Of a stretch of DNA of 64,000 nucleotides, positions 9,774-21,029 are shown in pieces. The DNA is from Deroplatys truncata (taxonomy: Eukaryota > Arthropoda > Insecta > Mantodea > Mantidae). The translations under genes were made by a program, and so were the position numbers. The stretch covers positions 214,373,290-214,437,289 of the forward strand of contig CM060990.1 in NCBI GenBank assembly GCA_030765065.1. The letters run 5' to 3'. Numbering within the stretch: the first letter of the stretch is position 1; each line of letters begins with the position of its first letter. The notes under the pieces were generated by a model, which was not told the DNA's origin, did no database searches, and worked only from the letters and a program-made list of their open reading frames with translations.

Positions 9774-10330
9774 TATCACGTCTGTGGCTCGCATTCGGGA
9801 GGTGGTGGTTTCGACTCCTGTGTCCAACCTTCCGGACCCATGGTTTTTATCGGGGTTTTACATGGGTCGCCAGGCGAATGTTGGTAAGGATTCTCACATC
9901 CCCGAATTCCCGGTCCCTCCATTTCATCTCCATTCTCACTTCCCTTCATCTTTCATCCGTTGGTCTCTATCAGGGTTGGAAGTGTCGTTGATAGTGTTTC
10001 GGTGCAGTGTGGTAGGGAAAAAGGCTGCCGTTTGTGACTGCCTCCGTCCCTCGGTTTTAGGCTGGCTGTCGGGAGTATCCTAACCCCCTTGAGGTTCCCC
10101 TTTTTGCGGAGTGGGTATCCCGGTCTGCCTGTCCGTCTGACGGGGAGTCTCCATCTGAAAACTTAGGGACCCGGCCATTCCTATGCCGTCACTCCTGGTT
10201 CCGGCCTTCCGGTGTGTCCTCTCGCCTCATCCGTCCTCCCGGAGACGCCCCTTGTGGGACGTAGGCACAATGTCCACTATGTGGATCAGTGCCGAGCCCC
10301 CTCCGTAGCCAACCAATACAAAGCTATCCC
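9774..10330 (+). mobile_element. Long tRNA-headed SINE, copy 1
   Basis: GC-rich, about 560 bp. It starts with a tRNA-like stretch carrying a B-box-like GGTTTCGACTCC, then the block CCCATGGTTTTTATCGGGGT and GTCGCCAGGCGAATG. The body contains GGAAGTGTCGTTGATAG and GCCGTCACTCCTG. These blocks recur in the same order at 11694-12260, which shows a dispersed family. Short ORFs inside are incidental. Confidence 0.6.
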
Positions 10331-10379
10331 ATAGCGATTAGCTTTGAGGGGTTTGGCTATCGCTTTAGCTTAATATATT

Positions 10380-11055
10380 CTACTTATATCTACAACGAAT
10401 TATGTAAATAAGCGATGAAGGTTTATTTATATTAACACGAAATAGTTGCAGGAATAAGCTTTGTAAGAAACGTTTATAGAAGAACGAATAGAGAAGGTTA
10501 TGTGAATGCAACACATATTTTATAGCAAAAGTCTCCATATGCCTGTACAACATAAATCCAAAGCGAAAAGTCGGTTAAATACCAAACTTGATATTTAAGT
10601 TCAGTATCTTTCAAAGATGTGACACAAAGATTTTGAAGAAAACCTCCCCCACCCCGAACAACCCTTTACATGAAAAATTTTTCGAAATTTGTTGTTTTCT
10701 CAAAAATGGCTCTAACGAGTTTGATTAAAATACTCTCTGTTTAAGATATTTTCATAACAGGCGAAATATATGTTTTGAATTTTCTGAGAAAATCCTCTCA
10801 AGTCTCCTTCATTCTAAATCACTTTTGTATAACTGGTAAACTGTAAAAGATGAACAGAGTTTTGCTACACAAGAAAAGCACGCAGTTTGTCATACATATA
10901 TTTTATGAGATTAACTGTTTCCCAGATATTCTTTAGTTATTGGTTTGAATACTTTTTGTAACTGATAAGTCACTATTGGTGTTGATTTTGTCGCGGTCAT
11001 ACAAACAGCATGGAATTTCAAAGCATTGCGTAGTGATATACTTTTTGAAAATGTG
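10380..11055 (-). repeat. R1 interspersed repeat copy (minus)
   Basis: Contains the R1 landmarks in antisense: AAAAATGGCTCTAACGAG near 10702, the TATGTTTT...AAATCACTTTTGTAT segment, and the GAAAGCTATGTGAATGC-type end. It follows directly after SINE copy 1. Confidence 0.6.
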
Positions 11056-11129
11056 ACTATCGCTTTATCTACATATACAACGAAATATGTAAATGTGAAC
11101 TTTTTCTTTTGGTTCTTAATTAAAGTCCT

Positions 11130-11340
11130 TTAACCGGGTAGGCCATTACGGATGGAAATGAACGAAGTGGTTAAAATGATGCTCAAATGGGCCCGAAGTT
11201 CCTAGAGCTTAGAATTATCTGGCATTCATCTTCTCAGGATAAGAGGAAAAAATGTATCCATGTAACTCACTCTAGCTGATTCAAACTCGGGACCTCTTGA
11301 ATGCGAGACAGACCTCTACACCACAGAGATGGGCTAAATG
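11130..11340 (-). mobile_element. tRNA-like SINE head (minus)
   Basis: On the minus strand, 11338-11265 reads as a degenerate tRNA: an A-box-like GTGGTGTAGAGG and a B-box-like GAGTTTGAATCA about 35 nt later. The acceptor stem does not pair, so it is a SINE promoter head, not a tRNA gene. Confidence 0.45.
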
Positions 11341-11344
11341 TGAA

Positions 11345-11565
11345 TTGGAAGTTTATTTGGATTATAAGAAGTAGACAGAAAACTAAGATTTAGTAAAAAG
11401 AATTTATAGAATGGTGAAAAGAGAAAGCTATGTGAATGCAGCACGTTAGATTTTTCTCGTGGTAATGTAAAGAGCGTAGAGTTTCAGGGGCACCACATAA
11501 AAATCTGACTATCGCTTTAGCTACTACAGTCTTCTTATACTCACAACGAAGTTTGTAATGTCACT
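11345..11565 (-). repeat. Partial R1 copy
   Basis: Short antisense remnant with GAGAAAGCTATGTGAATGCA and GACTATCGCTTTAGC, both R1 terminal blocks. Confidence 0.45.
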
Positions 11566-11616
11566 TCATCTCAATTAACAAGAAGACTCTTTCACTTAGG
11601 CCGTGTGTAGGACAAA

Positions 11617-11692
11617 TTTGGAAAGATAGAATCAGATTGAAAAATTCAACGTCATAGACGAGATTTGAACTACGGATCTTCCAGTTTACGTC
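11617..11692 (-). mobile_element. Truncated SINE of the 27.1-kb family
   Basis: The minus strand shows GTAGTTCAAATCTCG (B box) followed by GAATTTTTCAATCTGATT and CTATCTTTCC. The same order occurs at 27190-27240 (+) and 28273-28160 (-), identifying one SINE family with at least three copies here. Confidence 0.55.
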
Positions 11693-11693
11693 C

Positions 11694-12260
11694 AGGTGGC
11701 ACTGCCGGTAACACGTGCGACTCGCATTTGGGAGATCCCTAGTTCGCTTCCCGGCGACCGCCCACTCTGACCCACGTGGTTTTTTCGGGAGTTTTCCCGG
11801 GTCGTCAAGCGAATGCTGATGTGGTTTCCCTCAGTCCCCGAATATCGTTCCATTCCTCATTTCATTCATTCTTAACCCCGTTAGGACTGTTTCAGGTTTG
11901 GAAGTGTCGGTGATGGTGTTCCGTGCGGCGTGGCAGGAAAAAATAATGCTCTCTGTGGAACCTTATCCATCCCTTGGTCTTCGGCTGGTTGCCGAGGTAT
12001 ACGGACCTGCTCTTGGGGGCGTTGGACCCGCGGTTTGCCTGCCCGACTGTCGGGGCCTCTCAATTCGGAAACTTTGGGAACCTTGTCATTGCTGTGCCGT
12101 CACTCCTGACTCCGGTCGCCTGTTATCTCGGTGTCTCTCACCTCGTCCCTCCCTCTCTCCCGGGGACGACCCCTCGAGGGCAGAAGCACAAGATCTTTAT
12201 TCACTGGATCGGGGTCGAGTCCCCTCCGTTACACATCCCATTCCATTCCAGGCCAGGGAA
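11694..12260 (+). mobile_element. Long tRNA-headed SINE, copy 2
   Basis: tRNA-like head with B-box-like TAGTTCGCTTCCC, then GTGGTTTTTTCGGGAGTTTT, GGGTCGTCAAGCGAATG, GGAAGTGTCGGTGATGGTG and GCCGTCACTCCTG, in the same order as 9774-10330. The two ORFs of about 132 codons across it are frame accidents in GC-rich DNA. Confidence 0.6.
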
Positions 12261-12299
12261 GAGAAGCATTTTAAAAATTCAGAACGGGAATCATAATAC

Positions 12300-12952
12300 A
12301 AAGTATTTATGTTTTTTTTTCTTTCTTCAGATTTGTAATTTGAAAGCAAGTTTACTTTTGAAAACAATTTAGTTTTCAACAAAAGAAGATCAACCATTCT
12401 GCATTAACACTTACGGGTCATTATTTTGAACATTTAGCTTATATGTTATCCTAACCGCATAAAACAGCTATATAGAAGCTGCTATTTTGAGCTACACGTT
12501 GTTTCCTCGTATCTATTAACATTTTCTCCTTTTAGATACAATAACTGTTTTTACTCTGCGTCCACACTACTGTTTGGAACGGTTTTTCTCCGTTTGTCTG
12601 GTGAGTGTGTGAAGGGGGAATTGTGTTTCAAATAAAACAATCTATATTCGTTTTTCAGTAACATACGCAAAATATATCTCATTTTGAAGAACATTAAATG
12701 TTGCACTTAATTGTGCTCAACCTTCTTCAACAGTTTGACATTAATATTACTTTTGCTTCCGTATTTTTAAAACGTTATTTGAATATTATCAGAACTGAAT
12801 ATGCCAACTGTACGGAGCTACTTACTTAGTGCTAAAGCTTGTGATCAATATCTATGAAAATTAAACAGAAAACACAAACTTGTATTCAAGATAATAAATA
12901 CCCTATGTTTCGAAGTACGCGTAGAACGGTCTATTGGTCGCAATTATGAAAC

Positions 12953-13018
<66 letters not shown>

Positions 13019-14520
13019 CAAAATTTAAAAACAAGATACGCATTATGTGCACCTAGTTTCTCAAGAAAATTAATGATTAATGCATCTTAAAGTTCTGTAG
13101 CACCCGCATAAAGAGTGCAATATTTGATTTTTAAACAACATATTATATAAAGAAAATGTTAATTTATTTCGTTTGGATAGATATAGTAAGGAGAAAAGTA
13201 TTTAGTTTCGTCTTCTTTCCTCTTAGAACCAGGTCACTGCATTTTACGAGCATACACAAAAGTAAATGTGACCTTTGAAACGATACCGGCACTTTACTAT
13301 CAGCTATAGCCAGGCATGACTAGTCGAGATGACGTTTCTTCCCCCCTCTTCCTCTACAACCCCTGGTCCATCGGAAAACATTTGGAGCCTTCTGTACATA
13401 GATGAAGGTTCTAAACAGTTCGCGAAATTAGACTGCCCGCGGATCATTTTCATCGAGCGGTTTAATCGATGTATTAATCAAATTGCTTAATAATGTCGCT
13501 ACAGGATCGTGCTTAGTATCAGTTTGATCGGATTTCTTCCACCGAATCTACTGCCGGTGTTATGCTTGTGCCATTGTTAGTCCTTCCGGTTTCTAAAAGT
13601 AATGTTAGTATTGTGTCTCTCTTTCTGGCTTTAAAGATATAGCGCCAATGAAATTTGCATGCCCTTGAATCTCGCAACATAATTAAGTGATTAGAAAGGA
13701 TATAAAGTGATTACCTTAATTTTTTTAAGAATTGCATTTAATAAAAGTTACTATTCGAAACGATCATAAACATAATAAGCCCGGGTAACGAATAGCAAAA
13801 ATAAAAAATTGTGAGACTCACATTCCCAAGTTCCGTGCTCCATTCCGACCTTCCACATAATCTATCAGAGAAAGGAAAGCATGCTAGCCCAACAGCTAAA
13901 CCATATGTAAAAGCATATTGAATACTTATAAATACAATAGCTCTAGGATCTGTAGCATTACATAACTTGATGCGAATATACATGCTGGTATCTAAAACCT
14001 TAGGGGTCGAGTGTTAATTATTAAAGTCCGATCATTCCCGGAATAGCCTAGCTAAGAAATTTCTGCATTTAGGTACACGCATAATATGGAGGGCAGAATC
14101 ATAAAATTCACATTAAAAGATGAACCGTAGCATTATAATAAAAACATTACATATTTCATGAATCGTACAGTAATGAATATTGAACATGGTAAAACAACGA
14201 CCACATACACTTTCCACAACACGCGGACGCTAGTTACTTCGCATTTCGCCAAGGCTGAGAGGTAGTTCCGGACTCTAAAATGGTTTTCACTCGAATGAAG
14301 GAACTCAGTAGGGGCATCCTACTGGAAGCTAGATAGCCCCACCTTACTCCTTCCATTGCTATTCAGAAAGTATAGTGGTGACATCTGTGAAGTGTTACGT
14401 GTATTAGATACCACTTACCTAAGAAGAAAGCTCTATGCTTATTTTTTATGCATGGCAATCACAGAATATTCTAAAGGCATAAGCATAACCTGCTAGATTG
14501 ATAAGGTGCTAAAAGGGGAA
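12300..14520. other. Unannotated AT-rich DNA
   Basis: No supported gene. It contains an (ATT)n microsatellite at about 12951-13018. A minus ORF at 13738-13983 encodes a hydrophobic peptide but has no recognisable family or neighbours. Confidence 0.5.
12951..13018. repeat. (ATT)n microsatellite
   Basis: About 22 uninterrupted ATT/TTA triplets. Confidence 0.95.
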
Positions 14521-14525
14521 GTATA

Positions 14526-14856
14526 CAGGATGGAACATTTATGTTGAGACTGTACAATATCTCCAAAACTAAGCCTTGTAGGAATAAATATGTCTTGAGT
14601 AAAAGTTGCTTGACACTATGGGGGAAAGTAAATGCCAATAAGTCGTGTTTTATTCGGAGGACGTTGTGAAGGTCATTTTATGGTCAATTTAATTTGCCCT
14701 AATTGTAGGTTCCCATTTAAAAAACCCGAGGAAGGAAAACACGACTACTGGCTTTTACTTTCCCCCATAATATCAAGCCACTTTTATTAAAGACATTTGT
14801 TTCTACAACGCTTAGTTTTGGAGATGTTGTACAGTCTGAACTTAAATGGTCTACCC
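14526..14856. mobile_element. Foldback MITE with ~130-bp inverted repeats
   Basis: The left arm (AGGATGGAACATTTA, GACTGTACAATATCTCC, ATGGGGGAAAGTAA) is mirrored in reverse complement on the right (GGGTAGACCATTTAAG, GACTGTACAACATCTCC, ATGGGGGAAAGTAA). The spacer is about 70 bp. TATA flanks both ends (14522-14525 and 14857-14860), consistent with TA or TATA target duplication. There is no coding capacity, so it would need a transposase in trans. Confidence 0.75.
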
Positions 14857-14899
14857 TATATACTAAGCGTTTTATGCATGCTGATCGTAGTATTTCCTT

Positions 14900-15225
14900 C
14901 CAAACAGCATAACTCAAAAGCGAAAGCTTTGTTATTTATCAAACTCGATATTTAAGTACAGCGTCCTCCAAGGATGCGACACGAAGACTGTCATGAAAAT
15001 CCCCACTCCAAACTATAATTTTCATTGAAAAATCTTGGTTATTTTTTATATTCTCAAAAAGTCTAACGATTTCGATTATAATACCACATGTTTCAGATAT
15101 TTGCATGACAAATAAAATGTGTACCTTGAATTATCAGGGAAATATCTGTGAAGTCCTGTTAATTCTGAATGAAACTTTTATAAGCAGTAAACTGTATATG
15201 GTAGACAAAACAGCTCTGCATCGTG
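14900..15225 (-). repeat. R1 copy interrupted by Tc1
   Basis: Antisense R1 landmarks: ACTCAAAAGCGAAAG, CCAAGGATGCGACACGAAG and CTCAAAAAGTCTAACGA. The copy runs into the Tc1 element at about 15225 and does not resume clearly on the other side. Confidence 0.55.
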
Positions 15226-16174
15226 CTCCCATGCTGGCCACAAGGTTAGTAAGCAGTTCTTGTAGTAGCGCTGTTGACAACTGTTGGATGGTCGTTGGTG
15301 CATGCGGATGTGCTGCAATGCGTTTCCCCAAAGCATCCCACGCGTGATCGATGACATTTAATCTGGGGAACGGCAGGCCAGTTCATTCGCCGAATAACCT
15401 CTCGTTCCAAGAGTTCCTCCACCTGCGCTGTTCGATGCAGTCGCGCATTGTCATCCATAAAAATGGAGTCAGGGCCGACTGCACCCCTGAAAAGACGCAC
15501 ATGGGGAAGGAGTACAGTATCACAATAACGTTGACCAGTGAGCGTACCGTGTTCAAGGTCGGTGCGCCCATGCAACAGTATGCCTCCCCAAACCATAACA
15601 CCCAAACCACCAAAACGATCATGTTCAAGGATGTTCCTGGACTGATTAGGTGTTCCCACCTCTCGCCAGATGAGGGTTCGCCGAGAATCACTGCTCAGAC
15701 TGAATCTGCTCTCATCCGAGAAGAGCACGCGACCCCATTCCTCGTTGGTCCAATTTTGACGCTCTTGGAACCATCGCAAACGCTGTCGCCGATGTGCGGA
15801 TGTCAATGGAACCCAACGTACTGGCCGTCGGACAAAGAGATCACCTCTGTGTAATCGCCGTACCACTGTGTATCGTGAGATTTCGTGCCTAGCTGTCCTG
15901 TTAAATGTGGTTGCAATTGCACCCGCTGTTTGGTGTGGTTCCCTTCTTGCCCGTTGCACATTGTAACGGTCATCTGTTGCTGTAGTTGAGCGTGGTCGAC
16001 CACCGCTCTCCTTGGGACAGCAGTGCCTTTGGTTTGGAAGGTTCTCCATGCACGTGAAACAATGCTGTGAGCAATTCCAAACTCCTGAGCAACACTCGTC
16101 ACACTTCGTCCTTCTTCCAGTTTCCCGATGATTCTACCCCGTGTGAAGTCATCCAAATGGTGTTTACGGGCCAT
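15180..16174 (-). pseudogene. Tc1-like (IS630-Tc1) transposase pseudogene
   Basis: ATG at 16174 begins MARKHHLDDFTRGRIIGKL with an HTH (EEGRSVTSVAQEFGIAHSIV). The frame shifts near 16030, then the DDE domain runs in another frame: LFSDESRFSL (first Asp), VMVWGGI, and IFMDDNARLH (second Asp). A second frameshift near 15370 moves the last block, IDHAWDALGKRIA, into a third frame; the usual Glu of the PIEH motif is Asp here. Total length fits a 340-residue Tc1 transposase. At least two frameshifts make it inactive. The terminal inverted repeats were not resolved. Confidence 0.8.
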
Positions 16175-16437
16175 GTTGCAATGAAGAATATCACTACAGT
16201 GCACCGTAACAGCTCGCTAATTGCCACACACCGTCTTGTCCTGTTTCTTCAACTTCCCCGTGTTGCGGGACCAGATCCATTTGGCTCTATAGGCTCGCTA
16301 CGCTCACGCCATGTGACGTCCAGCTTTCTGTGTACGTGTGAGAGACCTCTGGAAACATGCTCCCGCACCTTCATCTACTTCCAGAAGTAGTTTATTTGTT
16401 ATGTTACTTTACCCATCTCGTCCTTAGGGTTTGCACA

Positions 16438-17903
16438 CTAGTGTATTTCCGTCATTATACTATTGCAGTGTTTATCAGACAACAACTTACGTATATGCGG
16501 TCCAACAAACATTTCTTCTTTAATATTCCCAGATGAAAGATTTGGAAATTGGCTGCGCAGGTACTGGAAGCAGTTTCTATTTTTATCCAAGGCTTTCATA
16601 TTCTGCTTCATAACTCCTAATTTTATGTGCAGTGAAGGTAATAAAATGTCATGTGGGTCACCCAAAGGCTCATTCACAATGTGCTTCGATTCCCCTAGCA
16701 GGTTTACCCTCTTAGGCCATGCTCTCCTATTCCAATACTCATCATATGCTCTACTGTCCCATTCACACAGAAGGCAAGGCACTCTGATGTACCTGTTTGT
16801 TGACCGAGAAGGATGCCGATCCTTTAAAGTTACCACTTAAAGGCCACTGGTATTCTATATACTCAACAGTATGATGTCTTTGCAGAACAGCATTAAACTG
16901 TTTTCAACAAAACATTCCCACAAGTCTTTATTACGATTTATGTACACTGAATATCATGTGTCGTTCGGCTCAAACGCGGTGGAGGGTGATGGATGTTTTC
17001 GGGCGTAAAAATCCTTAGCATGGTTTCCTTCAGAAGGGAAGTAAATCCAGTGGTCCCGTATCATAGATTTACAGCACATAAAAGAACCTCAAGCCTGATA
17101 AAGAGGCCTCTAAGCAAAATCACCGGTCTTTCATGCCTAATATAGAATGGGACGCTATAGACCACAGCAGTTAAACAGCGTCCATAAATAAAACTCAATT
17201 CAATTTAATTTGAATACTATGTACCGTGTGCAAGTAAATTGCTTTCATTGAGACGTGATTGCAGCAGTTGTGCTGCATCTTTCGAAGAGTCTCGGGTCTT
17301 TTACCAAATTATAGTTCTCTTTGAGTAAAGGGTTTTGGGTTACTCTCAGTACCACCCACGGAATAGTCAGATTCACTACTTCCATTACTTGCCTCCGGTT
17401 GAGAGACTTCAAATGCATCCATTGATGTTGTATAAGAGGGAACGGGGAGCGCTGGACCATGAGGGGCAGGTCTAATCGCCGAATCTAAGTATGGATACGC
17501 GATTTTGCTCTTATTTCTTTTGTTGAATCTCGCTACTTTGATCATACAGAAGTAACAATCATCCACATGTTACTTCTCTTCATGCCATTCCATGGGAATA
17601 ATGAAACTCAAACACTTCGGTCCACCTCCTTAATTGCTTCACACATGTATGAAACGCAATATGTGGAGCAAATGACTTGTTCTGATCTCCGAGCTTTATG
17701 CCAATATAAGCAAAATGTGCTTTCTGAATAAATTCTGATATTTGTCGGCGTCTTGTACTTATCACATACATTTCACATATGTAGGAGAATGTATCAGGGC
17801 TACTCATACACTGTCTTCCTGGAATTTTACAAAGATCACTTAGATGAAGCATCGCCACCGGTAAAAACTCGCGCAAGCACCTTCTTCCAGCCCTCGCAAG
17901 CAT
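16438..17903 (-). pseudogene. Broken copy of a multicopy arthropod repeat protein
   Basis: Three minus-strand pieces fall in the order of one protein. 17903-17580 contains GRQCMSSPDTFSYIC and AYIGIKLGDQNKSFAPHI. 17566-17309 contains DDCYFCMIKVA, YPYLDSAIRPAPH and FTQREL. 16836-16438 contains CLLCEWDSRAYDEYW, LLPSLHIKLGVMKQNMKALD and EEMFVGPHIRKLL. I recall this combination from many near-identical hypothetical proteins in arthropod genomes, which suggests a transposon-borne gene; its function is unknown to me. The Cys pairs look like zinc-binding elements. The pieces are frameshifted, and 16840-17220 lacks the expected middle, so it is dead. Confidence 0.6.
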
Positions 17904-18293
17904 TAAACTGCCGATTTCTGCGACGAAAATGGAACGTCAGTGTTCAAGATCATTATTCCTCTCCCCTCCCCCATCCTATACATGGGCGATTTTGCAATAT
18001 TTACAAATGACACTCCGTAACGTAGATTTCGCAGTCAGTTGCTTGTGGTAAATAGCCTGCAGTAGGTTGGGAGAAGGGGTAGCTGTACAGAAAATACTGA
18101 GGGTGATGGAAAAATACTGATTTCATTATTTCGTTCAGGGATACCAAACTAGTAAAGGACACCACTCACTTTGCAACCCAAAACTCGTGTGGATTTGTGA
18201 TTGTAATGCTGCGTATCACAGGTATAGTTTTTAATAAATAATATTAGTTATGCATTATGAACCGTTAGAATGTATCGTCTTCTTCACTTTATA

Positions 18294-18299
18294 TTTATT
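18294..18299 (-). terminator. Candidate poly(A) signal of the heat-shock-type gene
   Basis: AATAAA on the minus strand (TTTATT on plus), about 217 nt beyond the stop codon at 18516. It would give a transcript of about 0.5 kb. Confidence 0.4.
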
Positions 18300-18515
18300 T
18301 TCTGTGAAAGTAATTACTTTGAACCTTGGAAAAACAAACCAAATGTGCGTCTGTGTTATATGTTACCTAAATTAGTTCCAAGTAGATATTCGCAAGTCAA
18401 ATGTAATGAATCAAATAAAAGCTACTAAGATTGAATTTGAATGAAAGGTATTTTAAGTATACATTGTGGCTTTCTCCAGTTTTTGTTTAATTGTCGCTTC
18501 CCTATGTTCTCCATG

Positions 18516-18725
18516 TCACTGTTTGGTTGTTTTATCTGGTTCAACTTTCACTGGAACTTCATTAATTTTCACTATCACTTCACTAATATTAACTAGTTGA
18601 ACTTTCCCGTCACTTCTTCGTAACGTAGTCTCTTCTTCAGGACGGTTCACTCGCTGGGGAGTCGAACACAAGATGTCTTCAATACCTCCTGCAGCAGCCT
18701 CACTGATCGTCACAGCAGTCGTCAT
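18516..18725 (-). CDS. Unknown 69-residue protein behind a heat-shock-type promoter
   Basis: ATG at 18725, stop TGA at 18518-18516, intronless. It is the first ATG after the predicted initiator at 18791, giving a 66-nt leader with no upstream ATG. The peptide starts MTTAVTISEAAAGG, is rich in Glu, Val, Lys and Thr, and ends KVEPDKTTKQ. The C-terminal third alternates Val/Ile with polar residues (NISEVIVKINEVPVKVE), which could form a beta hairpin. I recognise no family; it is not an obvious small HSP, although the VPV tripeptide is reminiscent of the IxI tail motif. The promoter context makes it likelier to be real than most ORFs of this size. Confidence 0.5.
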   Translation of the reverse strand: MTTAVTISEAAAGGIEDILCSTPQRVNRPEEETTLRRSDGKVQLVNISEVIVKINEVPVKVEPDKTTKQ

Positions 18726-18786
18726 CAACTCGACCAGAGAATCGTTCTTGATGTCGCACTAGAAACGAGCTCGCTAACTCGCTCGC

Positions 18787-18900
18787 TCACTGACTCACTC
18801 TCGAGAACGCTCGCTTATATAGTCAATGGAATCTTCCACACAGCATTCTAGAGATATTTCAACACATGTTCTGGAGGAAGGGGAATGAAACTTCCAGAAA
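18787..18900 (-). promoter_or_regulatory. Heat-shock-type promoter: HSE clusters, TATA, initiator
   Basis: On the minus strand: TATATAAG at 18821-18814 and TCAGT initiator at 18793-18789, placing A+1 at 18791 and the TATA box at about -30. Upstream are heat-shock elements. GAAnnTTC lies at 18829-18836 (about -40) and TTCnnGAG at 18846-18853. TTCnnGAG recurs at 18869-18876, with a perfect three-unit GAAnnTTCnnGAA at 18887-18899 (about -100). This spacing is like that of insect hsp70 promoters. GAGAG/GAGCGAG motifs surround +1. HSF binding is inferred from motif matches only. Confidence 0.7.
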
Positions 18901-18999
18901 ACTCCGGTTATCTGCCGATAACTCACCCGGTGTTTACCTGGCGAACGGTGCTTATCGTTGTTTATTCCGACTGCTCGGCGCCAACCTTGGGCCATAGCC

Positions 19000-19230
19000 G
19001 CTGAGTCACAATACCGTTATTAAGTTTATCCCATAAAAACATTATTCTGAATTTTCAGCGATTTTTAGTATTTATAAACCACTTTCAAAAACAAATAGTA
19101 TATTATTTGTGTTATACGGTGATTACAAATGATTCAAAATCTTAATCGTTTAGGAATTACTTTGTCAGAATTGTGTACGATATCTATATTTGTCCAAAAT
19201 TTCACAGGTCACGTACAATATGTATGTATG

Positions 19231-19289
<59 letters not shown>

Positions 19290-20100
19290 TTTTTTTAAAC
19301 ATTGGTGGTTTAACAATTCTGGTAACGTATGTTGGTTCGCAACTACAAATGACAATGTTTCTATTGCTGCCTAATACGAAATTCTTCATGTGAGTTCAAC
19401 AACAGAAATAATATGTGTTGGCATTGTGTCATAACATAAATGAAAGCATGTGTGCCCTGCATCTACTTCTAGACATTAAGCTTGTTATTTGTTTTGGCTG
19501 TTGCCACGCAAAGCATAATTAAGGTGCAGACATGGATGTTGTAATTGTATGCAGATAATGGATCGAACACACTCTGGTTCCCTTAGCAACAGTTGCTTGT
19601 CAGGCAGAGATGAAGGAGAAACCCAGCATGATGAGACACGTACTCGTGCTTGGGAATTTCCTCATTAAACGACAAGAAAGAGCAGTGCTTAGCGTGCCAT
19701 ATCGCTCCCAATTCCCTAATGCCCGAGGGTATGCCTCAGCATCACAACATAGGCTCATCTTTTGTTTTACCACTAATTAACTCTTCTTCTTTTACCACGC
19801 ATTCATAAAATCACGCATTCAGAAAAGCTCCGCAATCAAATTATTTTAATCATTAACTTTCTAAACCCAGTGCCTAAAATTTTGGATTCTCAGACGAATA
19901 AACTATTCATAAAACAGGGCTATGGACAGCTGGAGTTGCCTAATATTCCTCCTTGGAGCCGAGAGTTCGAGCGCCCTTTTTCCGGAGATGTAGGAAGTGC
20001 CGGAACTCTTAACTTTTAAGAGATTTTTTCAGAAATATTTATAGGTACATTTCTAGAGAAATGAGAGTTTAAGAAGAGAATGTCGTCAGCCTACAATTGC
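19000..20100. other. Unannotated DNA with (GT)n
   Basis: Apart from the microsatellite at 19228-19288 nothing is recognisable. Confidence 0.5.
19228..19288. repeat. (GT)n microsatellite
   Basis: About 25-30 GT dinucleotides preceded by TATGTATGTATATATA. Overlapping ORFs are artefacts. Confidence 0.95.
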
Positions 20101-20104
20101 AAAA

Positions 20105-20965
20105 CACTAAATTTAAACTGTTAGATTCTAAAGGAACAATATTGTTTAAGACAAATATGTGCCTATGCAGGTGACATAGTTATTGTTGCAAGAGATACAA
20201 ACAAGCTTACAGAAGTATTCAATGAACTGTAAAGAAAAGCTAAAGAATGAGGACTGAGGATGAATGAACAAAACATCAAATATAAGAAAATGACAGCAGA
20301 TATATGAAGGATGAAGATTCAAGATTTAATAATTGGAGGGAAGGTTTTGAAGGAGTATCACAATTTAAATATTTAGGAAATATTGTAAACAATATTAGCA
20401 TAAATGAGTGTATAAAGGGAAGAATACAAAGTGGAAATGCAGCGTTTTAAGCAAATTTAAAACTGATTGAAAACAAGCATATTAGCAAAAGTACAGAATT
20501 TAAAATGTATAAAACACCCACAAGGCCAGTGGTAACCTATGCTGCAGAAACATGGACCGTGAAAACTACAGGTGAAGAAATATTGAGGTGATCAGAAACA
20601 AAATGTATGGTCCAGTTAGAGAAGGAGAAGTGTGGAAAATAAGATATAACTACAAATTATAAAAATTAATAGAGAAGCAGGATATTGTAAGATTTATAAT
20701 GTCACATAGAATAAGATGCCTAGAGCATGTGCAGAGAATGGAGGAAAACAGGACACCAAATATAATGTTAAAAAGCGGTTCTACTCAATACAGATAAAAG
20801 AAAGGCCAAAGACCAGATGGTTAGTTAATGCATTGACAGATTTATGGAAAATCGGTCTAAGAGGTTGGAAAAGTAAGGCAGATGATAGACAGGAATGGAG
20901 GAAAATAATGCAGGAGGCCAAAGCCCACCAAGAACTGTATTTAGGGAAGAGGAACAACTTTAAGC
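20105..20965 (+). pseudogene. LINE reverse transcriptase 3' fragment, decayed
   Basis: Plus-strand frames with many stops give the end of a non-LTR reverse transcriptase. AYAGDIVIVARDTNKL occupies the catalytic YADD position with the first Asp changed to Gly. It is followed by VTYAAETWTVKTT and PVREGEVWKIRYN, and finally RGWKSKADDRQEWRKIMQEA, the C-terminal signature of many insect endonuclease-RT proteins (LINE clade uncertain). The last 100 codons stay open (20716-21027). EN and the start of RT are absent, as expected from 5' truncation and decay. Confidence 0.7.
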
Positions 20966-21029
20966 GGTTTATATTGAGAAAGTCGTGTTTCAGTACTTCA
21001 AATCATTATTTTAATTTTATTTATTAGTA

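Noticed and set aside
11898..12372. Two overlapping 132-codon ORFs
   Set aside because: Within a long SINE; the equivalent frames in copy 1 (9774-10330) are not conserved.
13738..13983. 81-codon hydrophobic minus ORF as a membrane protein
   Set aside because: No homology recognised and no flanking splice or promoter signals; compatible with chance in AT-rich DNA.
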